A DNA stretch of 64,000 bases from Pseudomonas proteolytica (GTDB lineage: Bacteria; Pseudomonadota; Gammaproteobacteria; Pseudomonadales; Pseudomonadaceae). Shown here in pieces: positions 10,465 through 19,666 of this stretch. Each line of letters opens with the position of its first letter. Positions within the stretch are counted from its first letter, which is position 1. Under the pieces are notes generated by a model that had not been told where the DNA came from, made no database searches, and worked only from the letters and a program-made list of their open reading frames with translations. A program made the translations under genes and the position numbers. The stretch lies in the NCBI RefSeq assembly GCF_007858275.1, contig NZ_VFEV01000029.1, positions 1 to 64,000 on the forward strand, in the 5' to 3' direction.

Positions 10465-11785
10465 CGCTATTGGTGTGCCACAGCGTAGGAATCAGGAACG
10501 CGATAGCCAACAGGCACGCGCCGATCAGCAGCACAAAGCCGCCATCCCAGCCGAAGTGGTCCACGGTGTAGCCCATGGCCGCACTGGCCGCTACCGAACC
10601 GCCCAGGTAACCGAACAGGCCGGTAAAACCTGCGGCTGTACCGGCGGCTTTCTTCGGCGCCAGCTCCAGTGCCTGCAGGCCGATCAGCATCACCGGGCCG
10701 TAGATCAGGAAGCCAATGGAGAACAGCGCGATCATGTCGACCATCGGGTTGCCTGGCGGGTTGAGCCAATAAACCAGGGTCGCCACGGTGACCAACGCCA
10801 TGAACACAATGCCGGTCAGGCCTCGGTTGCCACGGAAGATCTTGTCTGACATCCAGCCGCACAGCAGCGTGCCCGGAATCCCTGCCCACTCATAGAAGAA
10901 GTACGCCCAGGACGACTTGTCGACCGTGAAGTGCTTGGCTTCCTTGAGGTAGGTCGGTGCCCAGTCCAGCACGCCGTAGCGCAGCAGGTACACGAACACG
11001 TTGGCGAAGGCGATGTACCAGAGCATTTTGTTGCGCAGCACGTACTTGACGAAGATTTCCTTGGCGCTGAATTCGTCTTCGTGGCTGTCGTCGTAACCTT
11101 CCGGGTAGTCGTTCTTGTACTTCTCGATAGGCGGCAGGCCCACCGACTGTGGGGTGTCGCGCATGGTGATGAAGGCAAACGCCGCTACCGCCAGGGCGAC
11201 AGTGGCCGGTACATAGAACGCCGCGTGCCAGTCGTTGAACCAGGCCATGCCCAGCAGGAACAGCGGGCCGATCAGGCCGCCACCGACGTTATGCGCCACG
11301 TTCCACACCGACACCACGCCGCCGCGTTCTTTCTGCGACCACCAGTGCACCATGGTCCGTCCGCTCGGCGGCCAGCCCATGCCCTGGGCCCAGCCGTTGA
11401 TGAACAGCAAAATGAACATCATGGTCACGCTGGAGGTGGCCCAAGGCGCGAAACCGAAAATGAACATCACCCCCGCCGACACCAGCAAGCCAAAAGGCAG
11501 GAAGTAGCGCGGGTTGGAGCGGTCGGACACCAGGCCCATGAGGAACTTGGACAGGCCATAGGCAATGGCGATCGCCGACATGGCCAGGCCCAGTTGACCA
11601 CGGGTGTAACCCTCGTCGATCAAATACGGCATGGCCAGGGAGAAGTTCTTGCGCAGCAGGTAGTAACCCGCGTAGCCAAAGAAAATACCGGCGAAGATCT
11701 GCCAGCGCAGTCGTCGGTAGGTACTGTCGATCTTTTCTTCAGGCAGGGGTGCCTGATGAGGGGCAGGACGAAAGAAAGCAAACAT
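10448..11785 (-). CDS. glpT: Glycerol-3-phosphate:phosphate antiporter GlpT (MFS)
   Basis: A 445-residue inner-membrane transporter with twelve predicted membrane segments, exchanging glycerol-3-phosphate for phosphate. The residues that bind the substrate in E. coli GlpT are recognisable: the arginine in [15 protein letters not shown], the histidine in [15 protein letters not shown] and the second arginine in [15 protein letters not shown]. The family motif [14 protein letters not shown] is also present. It stands alone, without glpQ or other glp genes beside it, and overlaps chaC tail to tail. GlpT is also the usual entry route for fosfomycin. Confidence 0.95.
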   Translation of the reverse strand: MFAFFRPAPHQAPLPEEKIDSTYRRLRWQIFAGIFFGYAGYYLLRKNFSLAMPYLIDEGYTRGQLGLAMSAIAIAYGLSKFLMGLVSDRSNPRYFLPFGLLVSAGVMFIFGFAPWATSSVTMMFILLFINGWAQGMGWPPSGRTMVHWWSQKERGGVVSVWNVAHNVGGGLIGPLFLLGMAWFNDWHAAFYVPATVALAVAAFAFITMRDTPQSVGLPPIEKYKNDYPEGYDDSHEDEFSAKEIFVKYVLRNKMLWYIAFANVFVYLLRYGVLDWAPTYLKEAKHFTVDKSSWAYFFYEWAGIPGTLLCGWMSDKIFRGNRGLTGIVFMALVTVATLVYWLNPPGNPMVDMIALFSIGFLIYGPVMLIGLQALELAPKKAAGTAAGFTGLFGYLGGSVAASAAMGYTVDHFGWDGGFVLLIGACLLAIAFLIPTLWHTNSVSSAR

Positions 11786-11968
11786 TCAAGAGCTCCAAAT
11801 TTCTTGTTTTGACTGCGGATGCGAATGTTACAGTTTCGTTACCGAAAATAGCATCGCCTCTTATCTGCAAACACAGGAAACTGGAGTAATTGCATGTTCT
11901 TTTACGAACATGTCGCTAATAGATAAATATGCGTCGTAATCAAATTCCTCAGAACCCCGCGACTCAAC

Positions 11969-12056
11969 TGTAGGAGCTGGCTTGCCAGCGATAGCGGTGG
12001 CTCAGCTAAACAGGTGGAGCTGACGGACCGCTATCGCAGGCAAGCCAGCTCCTCCA
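11969..12056. repeat. REPIN-type palindromic repeat pair
   Basis: TGTAGGAGCTGGCTTGCC at 11969-11986 reappears inverted at the right side as GGCAAGCCAGCTCCT, with a further GATAGCGG/CCGCTATC pairing inside. It lies between the glpT start and the 3' end of the quinone oxidoreductase gene. Confidence 0.8.
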
Positions 12057-12060
12057 CAGA

Positions 12061-13041
12061 TCAGTGGCGGACCTGGACGACCACCTTGCCCACCGCCTTG
12101 CGCTGCCCCAGGTCATTGATCGCCTGGGCGGCGTTATCCAGCGGGTACACCTGCGAAACCAGTGGCTTCAGCTTCCCCTCGGCATACCAACTGAACAGTT
12201 GCTGGAAATTCGCCGCATTATCCTGGGGCTGGCGCTGGGCGAACGAGCCCCAGAACACCCCGACCACCGCCGCGCCCTTGAGCAGCGCCAGGTTCACTGG
12301 CAACTCAGGAATACGCCCGCTGGCAAAGCCCACCACCAACAGGCGCCCGTTCCAGGCGATGGCGCGGATGGCCTGGTCAAACAGGTCGCCACCTACCGGG
12401 TCGTAGATCACGTCGGCGCCGTTGCCATCGGTCAGGCGCTTGATTTCATCCTTGAGGTTGGTTTCGCTGTAGTTAATCAACTCATCGGCACCCGCCGCCT
12501 TGGCCACAGCCAGCTTGTCGGCGCTGCTGGCGGCAGCGATCACCCGGGCGCCCATGGCCTTGCCGATTTCCACAGCGGCCAGCCCCACGCCACCGGACGC
12601 ACCCAGTACCAGCAGGGTCTCGCCGGCCACCAAGTGGCCGCGCTGCTTGAGCGCGTGCATCGAGGTGCCGTAGGTCATGCTGAAGGCGGCGGCGGTGTTG
12701 AAGTCCATGCTCGGCGGGATCGGCAGTACGTTATAGCCCGGTACAGCGACCTGCTCGGCAAAGCTACCCCAGCCGGTCAACGCCATGACCCGGTCGCCGA
12801 CCTTGAGGTGGCTGACCTTTTCCCCGACTTCGCTGACCACGCCTGCCGCTTCGCCACCCGGCGAGAACGGGAAGGGTGGCTTGAACTGGTACTTGCCCTC
12901 GATGATCAGCGTGTCTGGGAAATTCACCCCGGCGGCATGCACATCCAGCAGGATCTCGTTCTTCTTGATCGCGGGGCTGGCGACGTCTTCCAACACCAGG
13001 GTTTCGGCAGGGCCGAAGGCTTTGCACAGCACGGCTTTCAT
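12061..13041 (-). CDS. NADPH:quinone oxidoreductase, zinc-less MDR family
   Basis: A 326-residue medium-chain reductase. The N-terminal GroES-like half includes GVNFPDTLIIEGKYQFKPP and PFSPGGEAAGVV. The Rossmann half begins with LVLGASGGVGLAAVEIGKAMGA, the dinucleotide-binding loop. The zinc-binding cysteines of alcohol dehydrogenases are absent, as in quinone oxidoreductases of the QOR type. It probably reduces quinones or activated enones with NADPH in the cytoplasm. It is monocistronic between glpT and a divergent fliL-like gene. Confidence 0.87.
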   Translation of the reverse strand: MKAVLCKAFGPAETLVLEDVASPAIKKNEILLDVHAAGVNFPDTLIIEGKYQFKPPFPFSPGGEAAGVVSEVGEKVSHLKVGDRVMALTGWGSFAEQVAVPGYNVLPIPPSMDFNTAAAFSMTYGTSMHALKQRGHLVAGETLLVLGASGGVGLAAVEIGKAMGARVIAAASSADKLAVAKAAGADELINYSETNLKDEIKRLTDGNGADVIYDPVGGDLFDQAIRAIAWNGRLLVVGFASGRIPELPVNLALLKGAAVVGVFWGSFAQRQPQDNAANFQQLFSWYAEGKLKPLVSQVYPLDNAAQAINDLGQRKAVGKVVVQVRH

Positions 13042-13190
13042 CGGACTATTCCTTTTGGCGTATTGGCCGATAAGTGTAGGTGGGTAAGGTCACGGGTCAA
13101 CGAGCATGCCCCGGCCTGATAAGTCGCCATAAGCTTGTGCTCTGCCTTGCTAGCGTTATGCTACTGGCAACCGAATTTGAGGAATGAACT

Positions 13191-13598
13191 GTGAAAGCGT
13201 GGATCCTGTTGATGCTGGCCCTGACGTTGCCGATGGCGGCCCATGCCGAAGAAGCCAAGGAAGGCGAAGCGCCGAAGGTCAGCTATTACAGCCTGACGCC
13301 GCCTTTTGTGGGCAACTACGCCTTGGATGGCGGCCCGAAACTGCGGGTGTACAAGGCCGATGTGGCCCTGCGCGTGACCGGCCCGGAAGCGGCGGCGGCG
13401 ATCAAGGCCAATGAACCGTTGATTCGCAACCAACTGGTGGCGTTGTTTACCCAGCAGACTGTCGAGAGCATGGGCAGTGTCGAAGGCAAAGAGAAGTTGC
13501 GCCAGGAAGCGTTGAAGCAGACCCAACAAGTGATGAACGACGAAACCGGCAAGCCGGTGGTTGAGGACCTGTTGTTCAACAACTTGATCATCCAGTAA
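13191..13598 (+). CDS. FliL-like periplasmic protein
   Basis: A 135-residue protein with a cleavable signal peptide (ending AHA, about residue 19) and a FliL-like domain: LRVYKADVALRVTG, INEPLIRNQLVALF-like helix, then LRQEALKQTQQVM. The start is the GTG at 13191, preceded by TTGAGGAATGAACT. Unlike true FliL it lacks a lasting N-terminal membrane anchor and is far from flagellar genes. Such stand-alone FliL relatives are common in Pseudomonas and have no settled role. Confidence 0.75.
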   Translation: MKAWILLMLALTLPMAAHAEEAKEGEAPKVSYYSLTPPFVGNYALDGGPKLRVYKADVALRVTGPEAAAAIKANEPLIRNQLVALFTQQTVESMGSVEGKEKLRQEALKQTQQVMNDETGKPVVEDLLFNNLIIQ

Positions 13599-13931
13599 AG
13601 CCCGCGCTGAAAAGCCGGTGCCCACATTTGACGGTGCTCACCCTCAAAATGTGGGAGCTGGCTTGCCTGCGATGACCATAGGTATCTACACAATTTTGCC
13701 GCAACGCCTAAATCCAGGCAGATAGCGTTGTTGTGGCGAGCGGGCTTGCCCCGCGCTGGGCTGCGAAGCAGCCCTAAACCCGGCCATCGCGGTTTATCTG
13801 AAGAAACGCGGGGGGCTTTTTGGGGCTGCTTCGCAGCCCAGCGCGGGGCAAGCCCGCTCGCCACAGCGAAGTTCGTCAGTTTCTGAAAGTTGTGTAGATA
13901 CCGATGCTGCGATGACGGCCTTGCGGGCACC
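13599..13931. other. Repeat-filled intergenic region
   Basis: This 333-bp stretch between the FliL-like gene and yhhJ carries no gene. It is made of a half REP sequence (13649-13678), a 222-bp nested palindrome (13681-13902) and the direct repeat CTGCGATGAC at 13667-13676 and 13907-13916, which flanks the palindrome. Confidence 0.8.
13681..13902. repeat. 222-bp nested palindromic element with terminal inverted repeats (MITE-like)
   Basis: The outer arms GGTATCTACACAA (13681-13693) and TTGTGTAGATACC (13890-13902) match perfectly. Inside lie perfect 43-bp arms at 13732-13774 and 13823-13865 that begin TGTGGCGAGCGGGCTTGCC. The inner palindrome recurs at 36.6 and 53.9 kb. The structure could be an IS-mobilised repeat or a large double hairpin; no coding frame is present. 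Confidence 0.75.
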
Positions 13932-15050
13932 TCAAGACGCCAGGCTTTTCCTGAACCTGGCCAACGCCACCGCAAAAAACAACAACCCAATCGCCGCTAG
14001 CGCCAGCAAGTCCGGCCACACCACGCTTACTCCCGCATCCCGGAACAGAATCGCCGCACTCAAGCTCACAAAATGCGTCGACGGCGAGCCCTGCATCACC
14101 CATTGCAACCATTCGGGCATGCTGTCCAGCGGCGTGCTGCCGCCAGACAGAAGCAGCATCGGAATGATCACCGGGATTGCCAGCAGACCGAATTGCGGCG
14201 TCGAACGGGCGAGGGTGGCCAGGAAGATGCCCAGGGCGGTGCTGGCAAACAGGTACAGTGCCGTCACCAGCAGGAACAAGCTCAACGACCCGGCCAGCGG
14301 CACGCCGAGCATGCCCTTGACCACCACTTCCAGCGACAGCCAGGTGCACAGCACCACCACCAGCATGTTGCTCCAGATTTTCGCCAGCATGATCTCCAGC
14401 GCTGTCAGCGGCAGCACCAGCAGATGGTCGAGGGTGCCGTGTTCGCGCTCGCGCAGCAGCGCCGTGCCGGTCAGTACGATGGCGAGGATGGTGATGTTGT
14501 TGACGATCTGGATCACCGCCAGGAACCAGCCGCCTTCCAGGTTGGTGTTGAACAACGCCCGGGTGGTGAGGGCCGCCGGCGCCCGCTGGCTGGCGTCAGG
14601 CTGGCCACTGTAGGTCAGCAGTTCGCGCTGGAAAATCCGCCCGATATAACCCGCACCCATAAAGGCCTGGCTCATCGCCGTGGCATCCACGTTGACCTGT
14701 ACGCTTGGTTGGCGCCCGGCCAACAGGTCTGCCTGGAAATTGGCCGGCACGTTGATCACGAAGGTGTACTGGCCGCTGTCCATGACCTTGTCCAACTGGT
14801 CGTAGGCCAGTGGCACGGCGGGTTGGAATTCCGGTGGCTGCAGGGCTTCGGCCAACTGGCGCGACAATTGGCCGTGGTCCTCATCGACAAAGGCCACGCT
14901 TGCGTTGTGCACGCCAATCACCGAGCCGGCCGCTGGCATATAGATGGCGACGGTGAAGGCGTAGAACAGAAACAACAGCAACACACTGTCGTGGCGCAGG
15001 CTGGTGAGTTCCTTGATTCCCAGGCGCAGGATATGGGCGAACTTGTGCAT
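13932..15050 (-). CDS. ABC transporter permease, YhhJ-like
   Basis: A 372-residue ABC-2 type inner-membrane permease. One membrane segment lies near the N-terminus (VLLLFLFYAFTVAIYMPAAG), followed by a large periplasmic loop and a C-terminal block of five or six helices with HGTLDHLLVLPLTALEIMLAK, typical of ABC-2 proteins. Its start codon shares one base with the stop of the upstream ATPase-permease gene. The order HlyD-like, double ATPase/permease, permease is that of E. coli yhiI-rbbA-yhhJ, so the three probably form one exporter of unknown cargo. Confidence 0.88.
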   Translation of the reverse strand: MHKFAHILRLGIKELTSLRHDSVLLLFLFYAFTVAIYMPAAGSVIGVHNASVAFVDEDHGQLSRQLAEALQPPEFQPAVPLAYDQLDKVMDSGQYTFVINVPANFQADLLAGRQPSVQVNVDATAMSQAFMGAGYIGRIFQRELLTYSGQPDASQRAPAALTTRALFNTNLEGGWFLAVIQIVNNITILAIVLTGTALLREREHGTLDHLLVLPLTALEIMLAKIWSNMLVVVLCTWLSLEVVVKGMLGVPLAGSLSLFLLVTALYLFASTALGIFLATLARSTPQFGLLAIPVIIPMLLLSGGSTPLDSMPEWLQWVMQGSPSTHFVSLSAAILFRDAGVSVVWPDLLALAAIGLLFFAVALARFRKSLAS

Positions 15051-17767
15051 CAGGCCTCCTGCTTCTTAAGCATGACCAGGCTCAGCCCAGTGAACCCCAG
15101 GAAAAACCCGAACAGCGCCAGGCACTGCGGCCACAACTGGCGCAAGTCCAGGGCTTTGGTGAAGGTGCCGACGGCCACATCCAGGAAGTAACCGGCAGGA
15201 AACAGCATGCCCATCAGCGCGGCCGCCCCTTCCAGGGACGAGCGCGGCACGATCAGCCCGGAGAATTGGATGGTCGGCAGGCTGGTGATGATCATGGTGC
15301 CGAGGATCGCGGCGATCTGGGTGCGGGTGAACGCGGAAATCAGGAGGCCCATGCTGGTGGTCGCCAGCACGTACAGCAGCCCGCCAAAGGCCAGGGTCAG
15401 AGCGCTGCCCTTGAACGGCACGCCGAACAGCCAGCGATTCATTGCCACCAGCAAGGCCAGGTTGATCAGGCTGATGACCAGATACGGCGCCTGTTTGCCG
15501 AGGAGGAATTCCAGGCGGGTCAGCGGCGTGGCGTAGAAGTTGGTAATCGAACCCAGCTCCTTCTCACGCACGATGCCCAGGGCAGTGAGCATTGCCGGGA
15601 TAAAGGCCAGGATCAGGGCCATCACGCCGGGGCCGATGGCATTGACGCTGACCACGTCCTGGTTGTAGCGAAAGCGCGTTTCCAGTTTGGCCGCAGGCGG
15701 CTGGGCCCGTGGTGTGCTGTTGAGTTCGGCCAATTGCTGGAGGTTGGCCTGGTGCACGGCTTCTACATAATTGCGGCTGGTCTCGGCGCGAAACGGCATG
15801 CCGCCATCAAGCCAGGCGGCCACCGCCGGTTGGCGTCCGGCGTACAGATCGCGGCCAAACCCGGGTGGAATTTCCAGGGCCAGTTTGATCTCCGAGCGCT
15901 GCAGGCGCCGGTGCAACTCGGCCGAATCAGTGATCGGCGGCTGTTCGGCGAAGTAGCGTGAACTGCGAAAGGCTTCCAGGTAGGCCCGGCTTTGGGGTGT
16001 CTGGTCCTGGTCGTACACGGCGAAGGCAAGCTTCTCCACGTCCAGGGAAATGCCGTAGCCGAAGATCACCATCATGAAAATCGCCCCGAGCAGGGCAAAG
16101 GCCATGCGCACTTTGTCGCGCAGCAGTTCCTTGCCTTCACGGCTGGCCACCGCCAGCAGGCGCGCCAGGCTGAAGCCGCGCTTGCTGACGGGCGGCGTAG
16201 TCGGCGTGCTGACGGTCGCGCTGGGGGCGTCGGCTTGCGGGGCTTGCTGGGCTTGCTCCAGGCAGGTGACGAACGCGGCTTCCAGGGTCTCGCCGTGGAA
16301 TTGTTGTTGCAGTGCGTGCGGCGTGTCGCAGGCCAGCACCTTGCCGGCGTGCATCAAGGAAATACGGTCGCAGCGCTGGGCTTCGTTCATAAAGTGGGTG
16401 GAGAGGAAAATCGTCACCCCTTGCTCGCGGGACAGCTCCACCAGCAGGCGCCAGAAATCGTCACGTGCGGCGGGGTCCACCCCGGACGTGGGTTCGTCGA
16501 GGATCAGCACTTCCGGGCGATGCAGTACCGCCACGGCCAGGGACAGGCGCTGGCGCAAACCCAGGGGCAGCTCGCCGGAGGGTTGCTCAGCGACGCTGCC
16601 CAGGTCAAAACGCTGGATCAACTCTTCGATACGCGGGCCGCTGTCAGCCTTGGGCAGGTCGAACAGTTGTGCGTGCAGCACCAGGTTCTGGCGCACGCTG
16701 AGCTCGCCGTACAACGAGAAGCTCTGGGACATGAAGCCCACGCGCTTGCGGGTCGCCAGGTCCTTGGCGTTCACCGGGTTGCCCAGCAGTGTGGCGCTGC
16801 CTTCGCTGGCCGGCATCAGCCCGGTGAGGACTTTCATGGTGGTGGTCTTGCCACAGCCGTTGGAGCCGAGAAAGCCAAAGATTTCACCACGGCCAATAGC
16901 GAAGCTGACTTTGTTCACCGCCGTAAAGTCGCCAAAACGCAGGGTCAGGTCGTGGGCTTCGATGGCGATATCAGTGTTGTCGTTCGCCCGAGGTGGGATC
17001 ACCAGCGGCTGGTTGTTGTGCGCGCTGTCGCCCTGGAAATGGGTAAAGGCTTCGTCCAGCTTGCCGCTGGGCGTGACAGCCGCCAGGTCGCGGCTCAGGC
17101 CATCGGCGATCAGCTTGCCGCGGTCGAGCATCAGGCAATGTTCGAACTGCTCGGCTTCCTCCATGTAGGCCGTGGCCACCAGCAGCGTCAGTTGTGGGCG
17201 TTCACTGCGTACGGTTTCCACCAGCTCCCAGAAGCGGCGGCGGGACAATGGGTCGACGCCGGTGGTGGGCTCATCAAGGATCAACAGATCCGGATCGTGG
17301 ATCAGCGCGCAGCACAGCCCCAGTTTTTGCTTCATCCCGCCCGACAGTTTGCCCGCCGGGCGGTCGGCGAAGCGCGCCAGGTCAGTGGCCAGCAGCAGGT
17401 TGTGCATGCGCTGGTCGCAGTCGGCTTTGGATAGGCCAAACAGGGTGGCGAAAAAGCGGATGTTTTCGCTGATGGACAGCTCGGGATACAGGTTGCCGCC
17501 CAGGCCCTGGGGCATAAAGGCGATCAACGGGTACAGGCTGTTGCGGTGGCGGCGGTCTTCGATGGAGCCGCCCAGCACCTGCAAGTCTCCGGCCTGCAGC
17601 TTTTTAACCCCGGCGATCAAGCCCAGCAGGCTCGACTTGCCCGCGCCATCCGGGCCGATCAGCCCGCAGCGGGTGCCGGCCGGCAGGCTGAAGGCGATGT
17701 CGATCAGTGCCTGTTGCTTGCCGTAGCGGTGGTTGATACCCGTGGCGTGCAGCGCCAGGCCGTTCAT
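15050..17767 (-). CDS. Double-ATPase ABC transporter fused to an ABC-2 permease (RbbA/YhiH-like)
   Basis: A 905-residue fusion. ATPase 1 has Walker A GPDGAGKSS (near residue 37) and signature LSGGMKQKLGL. ATPase 2 has Walker A GSNGCGKTTT (near residue 300) and ends in LILDEPTSGVDP. Its signature is the variant SGELPLGLRQRLSLA, which lacks the usual second glycine pattern. From about residue 540 an ABC-2 permease follows with a periplasmic loop and six helices (VREKELGSITNFYATPLTRLEFLLGK). The start overlaps the membrane-fusion gene by 4 bp. In E. coli the homologue RbbA binds ribosomes, but the operon layout supports an export role. Confidence 0.9.
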   Translation of the reverse strand: MNGLALHATGINHRYGKQQALIDIAFSLPAGTRCGLIGPDGAGKSSLLGLIAGVKKLQAGDLQVLGGSIEDRRHRNSLYPLIAFMPQGLGGNLYPELSISENIRFFATLFGLSKADCDQRMHNLLLATDLARFADRPAGKLSGGMKQKLGLCCALIHDPDLLILDEPTTGVDPLSRRRFWELVETVRSERPQLTLLVATAYMEEAEQFEHCLMLDRGKLIADGLSRDLAAVTPSGKLDEAFTHFQGDSAHNNQPLVIPPRANDNTDIAIEAHDLTLRFGDFTAVNKVSFAIGRGEIFGFLGSNGCGKTTTMKVLTGLMPASEGSATLLGNPVNAKDLATRKRVGFMSQSFSLYGELSVRQNLVLHAQLFDLPKADSGPRIEELIQRFDLGSVAEQPSGELPLGLRQRLSLAVAVLHRPEVLILDEPTSGVDPAARDDFWRLLVELSREQGVTIFLSTHFMNEAQRCDRISLMHAGKVLACDTPHALQQQFHGETLEAAFVTCLEQAQQAPQADAPSATVSTPTTPPVSKRGFSLARLLAVASREGKELLRDKVRMAFALLGAIFMMVIFGYGISLDVEKLAFAVYDQDQTPQSRAYLEAFRSSRYFAEQPPITDSAELHRRLQRSEIKLALEIPPGFGRDLYAGRQPAVAAWLDGGMPFRAETSRNYVEAVHQANLQQLAELNSTPRAQPPAAKLETRFRYNQDVVSVNAIGPGVMALILAFIPAMLTALGIVREKELGSITNFYATPLTRLEFLLGKQAPYLVISLINLALLVAMNRWLFGVPFKGSALTLAFGGLLYVLATTSMGLLISAFTRTQIAAILGTMIITSLPTIQFSGLIVPRSSLEGAAALMGMLFPAGYFLDVAVGTFTKALDLRQLWPQCLALFGFFLGFTGLSLVMLKKQEA

Positions 17768-18729
17768 TGCAGGTTGGCCGGCCAGTCCAGGTCGGCAGTG
17801 CGCACGTAGCCGGCGCCGGGCATGCCGGGCTTGGCCTGGGGCACGGCGCTGGGTTGAGTCAGGCGCAGCTTGACGCGGAACACCAGTTTCTGGCGCTCGT
17901 CGCGGGTTTCCACTTCTTTGGGGGTGAACTGGGATTTGGCCGCGACAAAGCTGATTTTTGCCGGCAACGGCTGATCCGGCAGGGCATCGAGCACGATCCG
18001 CGCTTCGCTGCCCACGGTCAGGCGACCGGTGACCGAGGCGGGCAGGTAGAGGTTCATGTACTGGTCATTCGGGTCGATCAACAACAACACCCGCCCGCCG
18101 GCCCCGAGCACTTCGCCGGGTTCGGCCAGGCGCAACTGGATGATGCCGTCGATGGGCGCACGCAGGCTGCTGTCGTCGATCTCGCTGGTCAGTTGCGCCA
18201 CCTGGGCCTGGGCGGCACCGATGGCGGCCTTGACCGCATTCACCTGGGCCTGGGCCGCGACCACTGCCGCGTTGCCGGTGTTCTGGCGGGCCTGTTGCTG
18301 ATCGATCAACTGCGCGCTGGCAAAACCGCGTCGGTACAGTTCCTGGGTGCGCTTGAGTTCCTGGCTGGCCAGCAGGTTTTCGCTTTGGCGCAGTTGCACG
18401 TTGGCTTCGGCGGCGGCGAAATTTTCCTTGGCGCGCAGCACTTCGGCTTCAGCCTGGGAACGCTGGGCTTCCAGGGTGCGGGTGTCGATACGCGCCAGCA
18501 GTTGGCCCTTGAGCACCTTGTCGCCTTCATCGACCCGCACCTCGGCCAGGCGGCCGGGGATTTTGGTGGCGATCTGCACTTCGGTGGATTCCAGCCGGCC
18601 GTTGCCCATGCTCAAGCCTTCTGGCAGGCGGTCGAGGGTGGACTTCCAGTAGCCGAAGCCGCCGGCGGCGACCAACAGCAAAATCAGGAGAAAGGCGAAG
18701 AATTGCGAACTGCGATGTGACGTCGACAT
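17764..18729 (-). CDS. HlyD-family membrane fusion protein (YhiI-like)
   Basis: A 321-residue periplasmic adaptor, first gene of the three-gene ABC export operon. An N-terminal anchor (FFAFLLILLLVAAGGFGYW) is followed by a lipoyl half-motif (GRLAEVRVDEGDKVLKGQLLARID), a coiled-coil hairpin (about 85-180, LEAQRSQAEAEVLRAKE) and the second lipoyl half (LRAPIDGIIQLRLAEPGEVL). The frame extends well upstream, but the ATG at 18727-18729 precedes the anchor directly. It probably bridges the RbbA/YhhJ pump to an outer-membrane channel encoded elsewhere. Confidence 0.9.
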   Translation of the reverse strand: MSTSHRSSQFFAFLLILLLVAAGGFGYWKSTLDRLPEGLSMGNGRLESTEVQIATKIPGRLAEVRVDEGDKVLKGQLLARIDTRTLEAQRSQAEAEVLRAKENFAAAEANVQLRQSENLLASQELKRTQELYRRGFASAQLIDQQQARQNTGNAAVVAAQAQVNAVKAAIGAAQAQVAQLTSEIDDSSLRAPIDGIIQLRLAEPGEVLGAGGRVLLLIDPNDQYMNLYLPASVTGRLTVGSEARIVLDALPDQPLPAKISFVAAKSQFTPKEVETRDERQKLVFRVKLRLTQPSAVPQAKPGMPGAGYVRTADLDWPANLQ

Positions 18730-18869
18730 GGGTGCATCCTGCGGTGTTAGCGTCCTAGTTTGCCGGGATCGTAACCGATAGCCGTTGATACCGGTCAAAT
18801 GAATCCCTGACCCGCTCTTTATGATGCGGTGTTGAGGTGTTGATGGAGGGCTTCTTTGGCCAGGGGGGG

Positions 18870-19319
18870 TTAGCGCAGGGCCATTACCGCCGCCCATTGC
18901 TCGGCTGTCACCGGCATCACGGACAGGCGACTGCCTTTTTGCACCAGGGGCATTTCAGCCAGGGCGGTCTGTTGCTTGAGGTAGCCCAGCCCGAGGACTT
19001 TGGGGAAGGTCTTGACGTGGGCAACGGTGATGGCGCTCCACGGATTTTTCTCGGGTGTGGCCTTGGCATCGAAGTAATGGCTGTCAGGTTCCAGCGCGGT
19101 CGGGTCGGGGTAAGCCGCTTCGATGATTTTCCCTACGCCGGCAATCCCCGGCTCCGGGCAACTGGAGTGGTAGAAGAAGAACTCATCGCCGACCGCCATG
19201 GCCCGCAGGAAGTTGCGCGCCTGGTAATTGCGCACGCCATCCCAGCGCGCCTCGCCGAGTTTTTCCAGGCCCTTGATGGACAGCTCATCGGGCTCGGATT
19301 TCATCAGCCAATAGGCCAT
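18870..19319 (-). CDS. EVE domain-containing protein
   Basis: A 149-residue protein consisting of a single EVE (PUA-like) domain: YWLMKSEPDELSI at the start, ARWDGVRNYQARNFLRAM, then VGDEFFFYHSSC. EVE domains resemble YTH and PUA folds and are thought to bind modified bases in RNA or DNA, but the role of the stand-alone bacterial form is not settled. It is transcribed away from a small membrane-protein gene, with an unusual double palindrome between them. Confidence 0.9.
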   Translation of the reverse strand: MAYWLMKSEPDELSIKGLEKLGEARWDGVRNYQARNFLRAMAVGDEFFFYHSSCPEPGIAGVGKIIEAAYPDPTALEPDSHYFDAKATPEKNPWSAITVAHVKTFPKVLGLGYLKQQTALAEMPLVQKGSRLSVMPVTAEQWAAVMALR

Positions 19320-19355
19320 GGTTTTGCTCCTTCACAGGGGATTGGGCAGGTTGTC

Positions 19356-19386
19356 TGTCAATTTCATGACAAACCGACGGTCGGTT
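19356..19386. promoter_or_regulatory. Back-to-back palindromes, operator-like
   Basis: TGTCA-6 bp-TGACA (19356-19371) is followed at once by the near-palindrome AACCGACGGTCGGTT (19372-19386), which has perfect 7-bp arms around one base. They sit about 37 bp upstream of the EVE gene start and 130 bp upstream of the small-protein gene. The symmetry is typical of TetR- or MarR-type binding sites. No regulator gene lies next to them. Confidence 0.5.
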
Positions 19387-19514
19387 GACGCCAAGGTTTG
19401 CGTGTTGGTTCACGTTAACGCAGAATGCCGGGATTTTAAGCTTGACGCAGCTGGAACGGACTACTTTGGAACGTTGCTGTCATCGTGTGTGATATGCCTG
19501 AAGGGGGGCAATCG

Positions 19515-19664
19515 ATGAAACGCAAACCGGATTTACTATGGATTTTGGTTATTTTGTTCGGTCTGGGCGTCGTGACCACCGGGTATGCGCAAAGCCTGTG
19601 GTCGAACAAGACCGAAGCGCCCGTTGAATTTGCACAGCAGCAGCAACAAACCTTCAAGCGTTGA
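19515..19664 (+). CDS. Small 49-residue membrane-anchored protein
   Basis: A short frame starting MKRKPDLLWILVILFG and ending QQQQQTFKR. A positively charged N-terminus, one hydrophobic helix (about residues 7-23) and a glutamine-rich tail suggest a small inner-membrane or secreted protein. GAAGGGGGG ahead of the ATG is a strong ribosome-binding site. Its 3' end lies two bases from the convergent 5-formyl-THF cyclo-ligase gene. I do not recognise a characterised family. Confidence 0.7.
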   Translation: MKRKPDLLWILVILFGLGVVTTGYAQSLWSNKTEAPVEFAQQQQQTFKR

Positions 19665-19666
19665 CG

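Noticed and set aside
13191-13598. Flagellar gene cluster around the FliL-like gene
   Set aside because: No other flagellar gene is near, and the protein lacks the usual membrane anchor of FliL.
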